A stretch of DNA of 25,698 nt, taken from positions 1-25,698 of the forward strand of contig JAHLKD010000170.1 in NCBI GenBank assembly GCA_025526935.1, given 5' to 3'. The translations under genes and the position numbers were made by a program. The DNA comes from Cladochytrium replicatum (Eukaryota > Chytridiomycota > Chytridiomycetes > Cladochytriales > Cladochytriaceae). The notes beneath the pieces are model-generated. The model saw only the letters and a program-made list of their open reading frames with translations, did not search any database and was not told the DNA's origin. Below are positions 10,456 to 20,166 of the stretch, piece after piece (the first letter of the stretch is position 1; each line of letters starts with the position of its first letter).

Positions 10456-10935
10456 GGTTATGCCGATGCAGACTGGGCGGGCGATGCAGATAGATACTCA
10501 CGAACCGGTTACGTGGTAATGTTCGCTAATGCGGCAATCAGTTGGCAGTCGATTCGACAACAGACTATTGCAGCCTCGTCGTCGGAAGCCGAACTGTATG
10601 CGCTGAACGAACTATCGCGTGAGATGAAGTGGATGAAAAATCTTATGACGGGTATTGGAATTACGTCGTTCAATCCGCTCCGTTTATGGCAAGACAATCA
10701 ATCCACCGAGTCTATCGCAAACAATCTGTTCAACAACAAACGGACCAAACACATGGACGTTCGCGAGAGATTTGTGAATCTCCAAGTTGAACAGAAACAT
10801 CAGAAGTTACACCATATGGATACTTCTGATATGATCGCGGACATCTTAACTAAACCTCTTGGAAGTAAATTATACCTTAAACACAGGGGCTCGTTGGGGC
10901 TAGTCAGTCAGTCTTCACTTAATATACTATCTTGA
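10456..10935 (+). pseudogene. Element A RNase H end (3' part of pol), displaced
   Basis: The frame starts at the target duplication GGTTA and continues exactly where A's gag-pol is cut at 3774. It encodes the copia RNase H with ADADWAGD, SEAELYAL and WQDNQS, which supply the acidic catalytic residues. It ends at the family's usual stop (10933-10935). It carries private differences such as QKLHHMD where B and D have QELHHMD. The frame is also open back into the LTR from 10372, but those codons are LTR sequence. It lies on the opposite strand from the rest of A, showing rearrangement. Confidence 0.9.
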
Positions 10936-11062
10936 ACGACCGGCTGGCGATGTCCATACAACTCACCTTTATTTCAATAGAATATCAACTTCAGCATTTA
11001 CAGAAAGTTATGATCGGTTGAGTGATACTCTCGGTTGTACCTATCTAATGACTGAGGGGGTG
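10936..11062 (+). promoter_or_regulatory. Element A 3' UTR with polypurine tract
   Basis: This is a 127-bp spacer as in B and D, ending with GAGGGGG then TG before the LTR starting at 11063. It shows that the following LTR is a 3' LTR. Confidence 0.8.
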
Positions 11063-11212
11063 TGTTAAGTATTTCGATTGATGGACTTGGCCAATCCAGT
11101 CATTGATAGTACAAAAACACAAACGCCCGATATACAGAAATGTCACTCTTCACTGAGCAACATTTCTAACTATTGAACTAAAGCATATAGATGATGATCT
11201 ATTACGAGTTTG
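11063..11212 (+). repeat. 3' LTR of element A, first 150 bp
   Basis: It starts TGTTAAG after the polypurine tract and ends in GTTTG (11208-11212), where a minus-strand LTR is inserted. It continues at 11812. Joined across the insertion the two parts account for exactly 599 bp. Confidence 0.92.
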
Positions 11213-11811
11213 TGTTGAACAAAGCTGTGGTCTGGATCCTCAGGTTGTGTGTGTTGCTAATTCACGGGTTAATGTTTCTAAGAGATGAATAAAGAAGATT
11301 GCGAGTCACAAGTACTAGCGCAAGAGAATGCTCCTTGTGTGTATCGCCACAGGCTCCTTAAATAAGTGTACTGTCGTTTTGGCTTTTCCTTCCGGAAGAT
11401 CTGGATCGAAGCGATAAGGTTTGACTCTTCTTCTCACAGGCGTAGCGAAGCATAATCATGCTAAGCTGTGCGTGAGATCTAGCTCTCCTCAACAGGATTG
11501 TTCTCACACATGATTCCCACGAACGCGTTAATCATATGTAAACCTTTGCTGTGATCTGATCCGGGCTTCACTTCTACAAGTGGATGATAGAAAAGTAATG
11601 ACAGTTTACTATACCTATGGCCGCAATAAATATAACCCATGAAGAAATACCCGGAGGTATCCAAACTCGTAATAGATCATCATCTATATGCTTTAGTTCA
11701 ATAGTTAGAAATGTTGCTCAGTGAAGAGTGACATTTCTGTATATCGGGCGTTTGTGTTTTTGTACTATCAATGACTGGATTGGCCAAGTCCATCAATCGA
11801 AATACTTAACA
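11213..11811 (-). repeat. Solo LTR (G type) inserted inside A's 3' LTR
   Basis: This is a complete 599-bp LTR in minus orientation, flanked on both sides by the 5-bp duplication GTTTG (11208-11212 and 11812-11816). A complete LTR with perfect duplications and no internal region is a solo LTR. Such LTRs are normally left by recombination between the two LTRs of an inserted element. The insertion lies at LTR position about 150, upstream of the TATA-like site, so in U3. Confidence 0.94.
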
Positions 11812-12265
11812 GTTTGGATACCTCCGGTTATTTCTTCATGGGTTATATTTATTGCAGCCATAGGTATAGTAAACTGTCATTACTTTTCTATCATCCACTT
11901 GTAGAAGTGAAGCCCGGATCAGATCACAGCAAAGGTTTACATATGATTAACGCGTTCGTGGGAATCATGTGTGAGAACAATCCTGTTGAGGAGAGCTAGA
12001 TCTCACGCACAGCTTAGCATGATTATGCTTCGCTACGCCTGTGAGAAGAAGAGTCAAACCTTATCGCTTCAATCCAGATCTTCCGGAAGGAAAAGCCAAA
12101 ACGACAGTACACTTATTTAAGGAGCCTGTGGCGATACACACAAGGAGCATTCTCTTGCGCTAGTACTTGTGACTCGCAATCTTCTTTATTCATCTCTTAG
12201 AAACATTAACCCGTGAATTAGCAACACACACAACCTGAGGATCCAGACCACAGCTTTGTTCAACA
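11812..12265 (+). repeat. 3' LTR of element A, remaining 454 bp (A type)
   Basis: It resumes at GTTTG and runs to TTCAACA with all three A-type markers, matching A's 5' LTR. The next bases TCCAT (12266-12270) are the presumed target site in a diverged copia relic. The partner copy of this duplication is outside the window. Confidence 0.92.
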
Positions 12266-12991
12266 TCCATTAGTTTGTAATCTTGTCAAAAGCTTATATG
12301 GTTTACATCAAGCTGCTAGAGAATGGTACAAATGCCTCTGGGCAAAATATGAAGACATCGGATACATCCGTGATCTTTCAGATGCTTGTCATTTCTGGCA
12401 AATGAAACCATCTACTCACAGTTCCACTGTGAAAATACGTGAACACACTACTGTTCATGTAGATGATATTCTTCACATCTCTCCAGACCCAAATGGCTAC
12501 CAAGACTTCATGGATGGCTTGAATTCCTCATTCAAGGTCGGAAGTCACTCTACAGCAAAATGGATTCAGAAAATGCAATTGATCAAAACTACTCACGGTT
12601 ATTTCATAACCAATGCTCAATATGCAAAGGAAATATTGCAGAGATTGAAATTATGGGAATCCAATCTTAAACCAGCCAAAACACCTATTTCTTCTCACTA
12701 CAAACATGAAACAAGCTTGCCTATTTTATCCAAAAATGATGCAACTATTTTTCGCTCGGAACTCATGAAAATCTCGTACCTAGCTACAAAGACCAGACCT
12801 GATTTATCTTATGCTGTCAATGTCTTGGCACAGCATCAGGTTGAACCACGAGTTTGCGAACAAAAGGCACTAGCTCGCCTGCATCGTTACTTATTGGGAA
12901 CATGGGACTATGGTTTGCATTATACACACAACAACATACCCACTCCCAACGTACACTCTGATGGTGTATATGAGTTTGCATCAAATGAACA
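12266..12991 (+). pseudogene. Element G: reverse-transcriptase fragment of a related but diverged copia family
   Basis: The frame is open from 12267 with no stop inside the copia part. It covers the reverse-transcriptase middle and C-terminal part: KSLYGLHQAAREWYK, REHTTVHVDDILH, AKTPISS, MKISYLATKTRPDLSYAVN and RYLLGTWDYGLHYT. These blocks match the main family in order and spacing, but the residues between differ widely and codon choice is different. It is therefore a second family and not a decayed copy. It lacks integrase upstream (cut by A's insertion) and RNase H downstream (cut at about 12991 by a join to relic F). The VDD residues remain. Confidence 0.88.
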
Positions 12992-13595
12992 CATCATCGT
13001 TCGTTTGACGAATGCTGTTGTCTGACATTACATCGAGACCCATCGCGTGAGAAGATCGTACACCGGACGTAAAGTCCATCGACTGATCAAGACCTTCTGC
13101 GGATACCGCTACTGCTTTAGCTCGTTGAGCAATCACATGCCGCGGTTGGTGAGTTCCGACAGTACTAACATCAGCATAGAGATAGTACAAATCTCTTTCC
13201 CGTCGCCCAATAATAACGTGTTCATCCGTATCACCATGCGTGAGGATAACCTTGTCATTGGTGAAACTCACAATGTCCCCGGAGTCTCCAATGATACTAC
13301 ACACTGATGCAAGTGTGTCTTCGAGATCAGGAACATAAAGTGCGTTGTGTATTATCTTAATTCGCCCATTGGATAAAACTACAGATACATCTCCAAAACC
13401 ACAAACTGGAATTGTATGACTATCCGCTAGTTCCACCACGTCCTCGTCATTCGTATACGTCAGCGAACTAAAGGCATGACGATTAGGTGTCATCCAAACA
13501 GTTGCGCCTGTATCAAGCAAACCCACACGATCCTTTGCTTGAACATGTACACGGACAACCTTCTGTGCCGAGTGTGCGTTCACTATCGAAAACAT
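12992..13595 (-). pseudogene. Element F: protease-region relic of the main family
   Basis: On the minus strand this begins at AACAT beside D's 5' LTR and covers the codons from MFSIVNAHSAQK through protease DTGATVWM to RQTNDD near the integrase start. The copia frame is open throughout. Private changes include LSNGRI for LPNGRI, SFTNDK for SFTKDK and SDNSIRQ for SDNNIRQ. It is therefore a separate, somewhat older copy than A, B and D. It is cut by D on the right and ends at a join with G on the left. Confidence 0.88.
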
Positions 13596-14194
13596 TGTTA
13601 AGTATTTCGATTGATGGACTTGGCCAATCCAGTCATTGATAGTACAAAAACACAAACGCCCGATATACAGAAATGTCACTCTTCACTGAGCAACATTTCT
13701 AACTATTGAACTAAAGCATATAGATGATGATCTATTACGAGTTTGGATACCTCCGGGTATTTCTTCATGGGTTATATTTATTGCGGCCATAGGTATAGTA
13801 AACTGTCATTACTTTTCTATCATCCACTTGTAGAAGTGAAGCCCGGATCAGATCACAGCAAAGGTTTACATATGATTAACGCGTTCGTGGGAATCATGTG
13901 TGAGAACAATCCTGTTGAGGAGAGCTAGATCTCACGCACAGCTTAGCATGATTATGCTTCGCTACGCCTGTGAGAAGAAGAGTCAAACCTTATCGCTTCG
14001 ATCCAGATCTTCCGGAAGGAAAAGCCAAAACGACAGTACACTTATTTAAGGAGCCTGTGGCGATACACACAAGGAGCATTCTCTTGCGCTAGTACTTGTG
14101 ACTCGCAATCTTCTTTATTCATCTCTTAGAAACATTAACCCGTGAATTAGCAACACACACAACCTGAGGATCCAGACCACAGCTTTGTTCAACA
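13596..14194 (+). repeat. 5' LTR of element D (G type)
   Basis: This is a full 599-bp LTR preceded by AACAT and followed by the leader. It carries all three G-type markers and the same TATA-like site and hairpins as the LTR at 3175. Confidence 0.96.
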
Positions 14195-14245
14195 CAATAG
14201 TTACGAATCGTTGCTTAACACATTTCTTTGGACAACAACGACAAG
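14195..14245 (+). other. Element D leader, primer-binding region unclear
   Basis: The 51 bases between LTR and gag ATG start CAATAGTTACGAATC. No TGG-initiated primer binding site is visible. The gag ATG at 14246-14248 sits in a favourable context (A at -3, G at +4). A frame-compatible TTG at 14228 is not used here as a start. Confidence 0.6.
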
Positions 14246-15442
14246 ATGGGTTCAGGATCGAATGACACCACATCTTCGCGGCCGAAGCCATTCACCGGTA
14301 AAACGCTGCAGGATTTCGATCTGTACATGGAACAAGTGCAGACTTACGCAAACTTACGTGGCGGCGCTGGCACTATGCTTCTCCAAGAACCAATGGCTCT
14401 TCCTGATAATCCGAATTACGAGGCGGAAGGAAATCGCCCACAGCGTCCGATAGTCATCGCCGGAGCTGCTGGCGGAGCTGCTAACGAAGCACGAGCACAA
14501 TGGGAAGCAGAACTACGTGAACATTTGGCGATCGTCACACACAACAGTCACTTACGTACGCAATATCGTGCTGAGATGCAAGATTACCGTGCACAACAAG
14601 CGGACAATAACGTCGCAGTTGGAATTCTATGCGAATGTTTCCCAAAACGCGACATGAATCGAGTCAGAGCTTATGCGTCAGCAAAAGGCAAAGTCGATGG
14701 ACTTCGCCGAATTTTCAGTGCTGGCGGTCAAGCTCCGATCGAATCGTCTATGTGGGAGCAACGGCTGGTAGATCTGAAATGTACGAACGGTCAGTCGGCA
14801 GAAAGCGTTCAGCAGTTTGTGACCGACCTCACTGAGTTATTCGAACTCAAACTGAACTCTTTACCGGACGAACTCGTAATCAAGGATCTACTAAACCGGT
14901 TAGTCGCAAAAATCACGATGCAGACAATTGAACTACGGACCCTCGTACCTTTTCTCGGAAAAATGATCACTTCTGCGTATGCCGAATGGGAACCGGCGTT
15001 AATACAAGATCCAATTGATGCTGCAAACCCGAATGCTCCGCGACCATTCCACCAAAAGCCAACGCATTACTTCGAAACAGTGTCAAATATCTTGACCGAC
15101 CTAAACCAATTGGTCCAACTCAACGTCACCATGGATGCCGGTGGGCCGAATGGGACAAAGAAGGCCATGAAGGCAAAGGCGAAGAAAGCGAAGGCGAAAG
15201 CGAAAGCCAAGGTTGCGAAGTCGGAGGATATTTGTACCTTGCATCCGAACTCATCTCACACCAATGCTCAATGCCGTAAGCAGGGTGCCTCGGGTGGCTC
15301 AGGCAGTAGCGGTGGGAGTAGCAGTTCCACTCGGACCAGGCAGTCGCAGGACTCCAGGTCGTCCACATCTTCTTCTGCAAAGAAGACAGATCTCACATGC
15401 AATTTCTGTGGCAAACGAGGACACAAGCAGTCAGGCGTGTAA
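14246..15442 (+). CDS. Element D Gag, ending at a frameshift inside the zinc knuckle
   Basis: It encodes 398 residues of structural Gag, which would assemble particles and bind RNA. After about 300 residues of helical-looking Gag come the Lys/Ala stretch MKAKAKKAKAKAKAKVAK and a Ser-rich run. The knuckle then reads CNFCGKRGHKQS. One inserted base near 15433, relative to A, replaces the final knuckle Cys with Gly-Val-stop. A second inserted base near 15465 follows, after which the Pol frame is open. In intact copies gag and pol share one frame, so this stop is a lesion, not a regulated frameshift site. Confidence 0.85.
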   Translation: MGSGSNDTTSSRPKPFTGKTLQDFDLYMEQVQTYANLRGGAGTMLLQEPMALPDNPNYEAEGNRPQRPIVIAGAAGGAANEARAQWEAELREHLAIVTHNSHLRTQYRAEMQDYRAQQADNNVAVGILCECFPKRDMNRVRAYASAKGKVDGLRRIFSAGGQAPIESSMWEQRLVDLKCTNGQSAESVQQFVTDLTELFELKLNSLPDELVIKDLLNRLVAKITMQTIELRTLVPFLGKMITSAYAEWEPALIQDPIDAANPNAPRPFHQKPTHYFETVSNILTDLNQLVQLNVTMDAGGPNGTKKAMKAKAKKAKAKAKAKVAKSEDICTLHPNSSHTNAQCRKQGASGGSGSSGGSSSSTRTRQSQDSRSSTSSSAKKTDLTCNFCGKRGHKQSGV

Positions 15443-15465
15443 ACGCTATCTCACTGCAAAGAGTC

Positions 15466-18400
15466 CTTTGTTTAGACACGGATTTTCGTGCATTCATTGC
15501 CAGCCGTGGCGATGCAGGTGATGATTCGTCGGAGGACGAATCTACCGCCAAACCGGTGTTGACCAAGAAGGTAATCTTTGACCTTACCCAACCTACTTCT
15601 GTTGATAAAGATGCTGACACATACATCGGAAATATGTTTTCGATAGTGAACGCACACTCGGCACAGAAGGTTGTCCGTGTACATGTTCAAGCAAAGGATC
15701 GTGTGGGTTTGCTTGATACAGGCGCAACTGTTTGGATGACACCTAATCGTCATGCCTTTAGTTCGCTGACGTATACGAATGACGAGGACGTGGTGGAACT
15801 AGCGGATAGTCATACAATTCCAGTTTGTGGTTTTGGAGATGTATCTGTAGTTTTACCCAATGGGCGAATTAAGATAATACACAACGCACTTTATGTTCCT
15901 GATCTCGAAGACACACTTGCATCAGTGTGTAGTATCATTGGAGACTCCGGGGACATTGTGAGTTTCACCAAAGACAAGGTTATCCTCACGCATGGTGATA
16001 CGGATGAACACGTTATTATTGGGCGACGGGAAAGAGATTTGTACTATCTCTATGCTGATGTTAGTACCGTCGGAACTCACCAACCGCGGCATGTGATTGC
16101 TCAACGAGCTAAAGCAGTAGCGGTATCCGCAGAAGGTCTCGATCAGTCGATGGACTTTACGTCCGGTGTACGATCTTCTCACGCGATGGGTCTCGATGTA
16201 ATGTCAGACAACAACATTCGTCAAACGAACGATGATGAATGTCAACGAGCATCTCAAGATACAGTTGGAGTGAGCACCAACTTATCGCCAGTGACAGTAC
16301 ACGAACTTGCAAAGTTACACCAGCAGTTTGGTCACATCCACTTACGGACAATCTTTCGAACGGCAGAGAAGCTCAACATCAAAATGCCCAAGGTTGAACC
16401 GGATGCATTCAATCTTGTCAACAAATCAATTATGCAGAATTGTTTGGTCTGTAGTCGCACGAAGCTGAAGCAGAAGCCGATTTATTCTACAATAAGTCGA
16501 GCTCCGAGGAAACTTTTCCGTCTGTTTTCCGATGTCGTACGTTTAATCTACGACGGACAGAAGAAGAGATATTGGCAGATCATTGTCGACGAACAACCTC
16601 GTTTCATCACAATCTACTTCCTGAATCGAAAGAGTGATGCGGTGGATAGTATGATTCGACATATCGCTGATGTGGAAAATCGCAATCACCCATTACACGT
16701 TGCTGAACTACGTTCCGATTCAGGAGAATTGATTACTAAACGGTTGATCCAATGGTGCAATACCAAGATTCCTCGCATCCGCGTCCACCCAGCTCCTCCG
16801 TCAGTAAAGGAACTCGATGGTCTATCAGAGCGGAATATACAATCGATCAAGTATATGTCGGACGCGATGCTGCTACAAGCTGGACTACCACGAACACTTC
16901 AATTCGTGCAACTCTCCATCCTATACGCTGCGGTCGTCAAGAACGCTACTTTCCATTCAGCTGTGAATGCGATTCCGTACTGTGCTTACCTTGACAAGCG
17001 GATAGATTTGGCAACTATCCACGCCTTTGGAACACTCGTTAGTTTGTGGATCTCACACGAACAAAGGTTGGCGCGCAGAATCCGAGACAAGTCTGAACTA
17101 GGTCTGTTTCTCGGATACAAGGGTGAAGACCTGAAGATCGTCATAGCACTCAATTTTCGGACAAACACAATAGGCGAATACTTCCATGTTACGTTCCACG
17201 AGGGAGTTTTTGTTGGTTATAATCCTACCCGACAGTTACTCGACGATCTTACGGTACAATATCCACTGAAGGCCGGGACATATTTCGATGTTGATCAAAT
17301 ACCAACCGGGGATCAGGGGGTGCAAGAGACGACTGTTGAGTTTGTCTCAGACAATTTCCCGATTTCTACCGTTGCAGACGAAGAAATCGATGAGGATATA
17401 AACGACGACCCCATATATTACCGCTTAGAAGAAGCCGGTGACATGCATGTTGTTGAACATTTACATGGACTAGACGATGATGACCCAGACGATGCTGATT
17501 ATGATCCAAATGCTGATTTATCGACTCCACAATCCATTACTGAAGAATCTCCGAATTTGTCTTCCGTATCTCCTGTAGAGGAATATGATGCACAACTCGA
17601 AAGTGATCTTCAATTCATTGGAGAAGATGTCGACGAAGCGTATGCAGCAAGAAAACGAAAACGTCAAGCAAGTGCAAATTTGTCGAACGCCAAAAGGAAA
17701 CAAAATTCCTTGTTTACCCGGTCCGTTCCTAATATCGATTGGACCCTGAAGGCCGATTCCTCATATCCAACACAACCAATTGCGAATGGAAATATACGGA
17801 CTGCACCAAAGACTCTTCGTGAGGCTTTATCACGATCCGATGAGGCTCCATTCTGGTTAGCGGCGATGAAGGAGGAAGTTACACAACTAGTCGGCAACAA
17901 TACTTGGGCCGAAACGTTTTTACCTGATGGACGGAATTTATTATCGGGCAAATGGGTTTTCACATATAAGCTTGACGAACATGGCAATATTACTCGATTC
18001 AAAGCACGTTGGGTCGTACGAGGATTTTCACAGATTGAAGGATTGGATTTCGATGAAACCTATTCTCCAGTTACGAAAACGTCCACGATCCGTTTTCTGA
18101 TTGCATTAGCAGCATTAGTCGGCATGATCATATTCCAGTTTGATATCAAGGGTGCATATCTCAATGCGATACTGGAAGAAGAGAACTACGTCGAACTCCC
18201 TCATGGTTTCGGACGAGTAGATTTCCAGAATCGACCCATCGTCTGCAGACTTATCAAAAGTCTGTACGGTCTACACCAGGCAGCTCGAGAATGGTACAAA
18301 ACTCTTTGGAAACAATATCTCAGTGTTGGTTTCGTGCGGAATATTGCAGACATCTGTCATTTCTGGCGATACAATCCAACAAATAATACCCGCGAACACA

Positions 18401-18942
18401 CTACCGTTCATGTCGATGATATACTACATTTTTCCACAGATCCAAACGCATATCATCGGTTTCAGACCGATTTGGAAACTTCGTTCACAGTAGGCAGTAC
18501 TTCGAAGGCGAAATGGATTCTGAAAATGGAGTTATTGCAGACAACGGAAGGATATTTCCTTAGCAATGCATTGTACGTAAAGAAGATTCTCGAAGAAGCG
18601 AATTTATGGGGTACCAACATCAAACCGACCAAAACACCGATGTCAAAATCATATATCTTTGATGAGACCACACCAACACTGTCCGATGCCGAGGCAACAC
18701 AATTTCGATCAATGTTAATGAAGATATCGTACGTGGCGACTAAGACACGACCGGATATTTCATACGCAGTCAATATTTTGGCACAACATCAGATTGATCC
18801 TCGACAGTCAGAATCAAAGGCTCTCTATCGATTACAACGATATTTACTCGGTACTTGGGATTACTTGGGATTACGGTTTACACTATACACGGACTGGTAT
18901 CACGTCTCCGATGCTAAGACCCGACGGTCTCTACATGTTTGA
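15466..18942 (+). pseudogene. Element D protease, integrase and reverse transcriptase
   Basis: It is open in one frame after the second inserted base. Protease DTGATVWM starts at 15715. The integrase zinc finger (LHQQFGH and CLVC) lies around 16315-16460. The integrase acidic residues lie in FSDVV, LRSDSGE and LSERN between about 16530 and 16830. An acidic linker and the RKRKR...KRK cluster (about 17645-17704) follow. The reverse transcriptase spans about 17850-18870 with VDD ending at 18420. A 10-bp tandem duplication of TTGGGATTAC (18855-18874) shifts the frame just after YLLGTWDY, so the last 20 or so codons to 18942 are out of phase. No initiator is expected because this is the middle of a polyprotein. 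Confidence 0.9.
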
Positions 18943-19440
18943 TTCGGCTAACAACCCACAAGGTTATGCCGATGCAGACTGGGCGGGCGATGCAGATAGA
19001 TACTCACGAACCGGTTACGTGGTAATGTTCGCTAATGCGGCAATCAGTTGGCAGTCGATTCGACAACAGACTATTGCAGCCTCGTCGTCGGAAGCCGAAC
19101 TGTATGCGCTGAACGAACTATCGCGTGAGATGAAGTGGATGAAAAATCTTATGACGGGTATTGGAATTACGTCGTTCAATCCGCTCCGTTTATGGCAAGA
19201 CAATCAATCCACCGAGTCTATCGCAAACAATCTGTTCAACAACAAACGGACCAACACATGGACGTTCGCGAGAGATTTGTGAATCTCCAAGTTGAACAGA
19301 AACATCAGGAGTTACACCATATGGATACTTCTGATATGATCGCGGACATCTTAACTAAACCTCTTGGAAGTAAATTATACCTTAAACACAGGGGCTCGTT
19401 GGGGCTAGTCAGTCAGTCTTCACTTAATATACTATCTTGA
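18875..19440 (+). pseudogene. Element D RNase H, split by a 1-bp deletion
   Basis: RNase H with ADADWAGD, SEAELYAL and WQDNQS is open from the 10-bp duplication to about 19253. One A is missing there relative to A and B (CCAACACATGG for CCAAACACATGG). The remaining C-terminal part (HMDVRERFVNL to the stop at 19438-19440) is in another frame. The catalytic residues are present but could not be translated with the reverse transcriptase. Confidence 0.9.
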
Positions 19441-19567
19441 ACGACCGGCTGGCGATGTCCATACAACTCACCTTTATTTCAATAGAATATCAACTTCAGC
19501 ATTTACAGAAAGTTATGATCGGTTGAGTGATACTCTCGGTTGTACCTATCTAATGACTGAGGGGGTG
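19441..19567 (+). promoter_or_regulatory. Element D 3' UTR with polypurine tract
   Basis: This is a 127-bp non-coding spacer ending GAGGGGGTG directly before the 3' LTR. It matches the same segment of A and B. Confidence 0.8.
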
Positions 19568-20166
19568 TGTTAAGTATTTCGATTGATGGACTTGGCCAAT
19601 CCAGTCATTGATAGTACAAAAACACAAACGCCCGATATACAGAAATGTCACTCTTCACTGAGCAACATTTCTAACTATTGAACTAAAGCATATAGATGAT
19701 GATCTATTACGAGTTTGGATACCTCCGGTTATTTCTTCATGGGTTATATTTATTGCAGCCATAGGTATAGTAAACTGTCATTACTTTTCTATCATCCACT
19801 TGTAGAAGTGAAGCCCGGATCAGATCACAGCAAAGGTTTACATATGATTAACGCGTTCGTGGGAATCATGTGTGAGAACAATCCTGTTGAGGAGAGCTAG
19901 ATCTCACGCACAGCTTAGCATGATTATGCTTCGCTACGCCTGTGAGAAGAAGAGTCAAACCTTATCGCTTCAATCCAGATCTTCCGGAAGGAAAAGCCAA
20001 AACGACAGTACACTTATTTAAGGAGCCTGTGGCGATACACACAAGGAGCATTCTCTTGCGCTAGTACTTGTGACTCGCAATCTTCTTTATTCATCTCTTA
20101 GAAACATTAACCCGTGAATTAGCAACACACACAACCTGAGGATCCAGACCACAGCTTTGTTCAACA
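19568..20166 (+). repeat. 3' LTR of element D (A type)
   Basis: This is a full 599-bp LTR with CCGGTTAT, GCAGCC and TTCAATCC, unlike the G-type 5' LTR of the same element. LTRs are identical at insertion, so three clustered subtype differences that match another circulating LTR suggest exchange and not random decay. The right flank is TCCGC. Confidence 0.95.

Larger units (their letters stand above)
13596..20166 (+). mobile_element. Element D: full-length copia element (6,571 bp) with four frame lesions
   Basis: It has the complete structure LTR, leader, gag, protease, integrase, reverse transcriptase, RNase H, 3' UTR and LTR. The 5' LTR is G type and the 3' LTR is A type. The left flank is AACAT (13591-13595) and the right flank is TCCGC (20167-20171), so there is no target duplication. 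The left neighbour is protease of relic F and the right neighbour is integrase of relic E, which are different copies. This indicates recombination between two elements or an assembly join. Four small indels break the polyprotein. Confidence 0.95.

Noticed and set aside
8988-12265. Repeat array with regular units, considered as a CRISPR-like or satellite array
   Set aside because: Units are 599-bp LTRs with TG...CA ends and 5-bp duplications in both orientations. All are explained by retrotransposon nesting.
12992-13679. A protease fused to a new N-terminus at 13596-13679 on the minus strand
   Set aside because: The N-terminal part is LTR sequence read backwards. The frame happens to remain open across the insertion.
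14228-14245. Gag starting at TTG (14228) with six extra residues
   Set aside because: A nearby in-frame ATG in good context is the more credible eukaryotic start.
15397-15442. Programmed frameshift between gag and pol in D
   Set aside because: A and E are continuous here. D has two separate inserted bases relative to them, so it is damage or error, not a recoding site.
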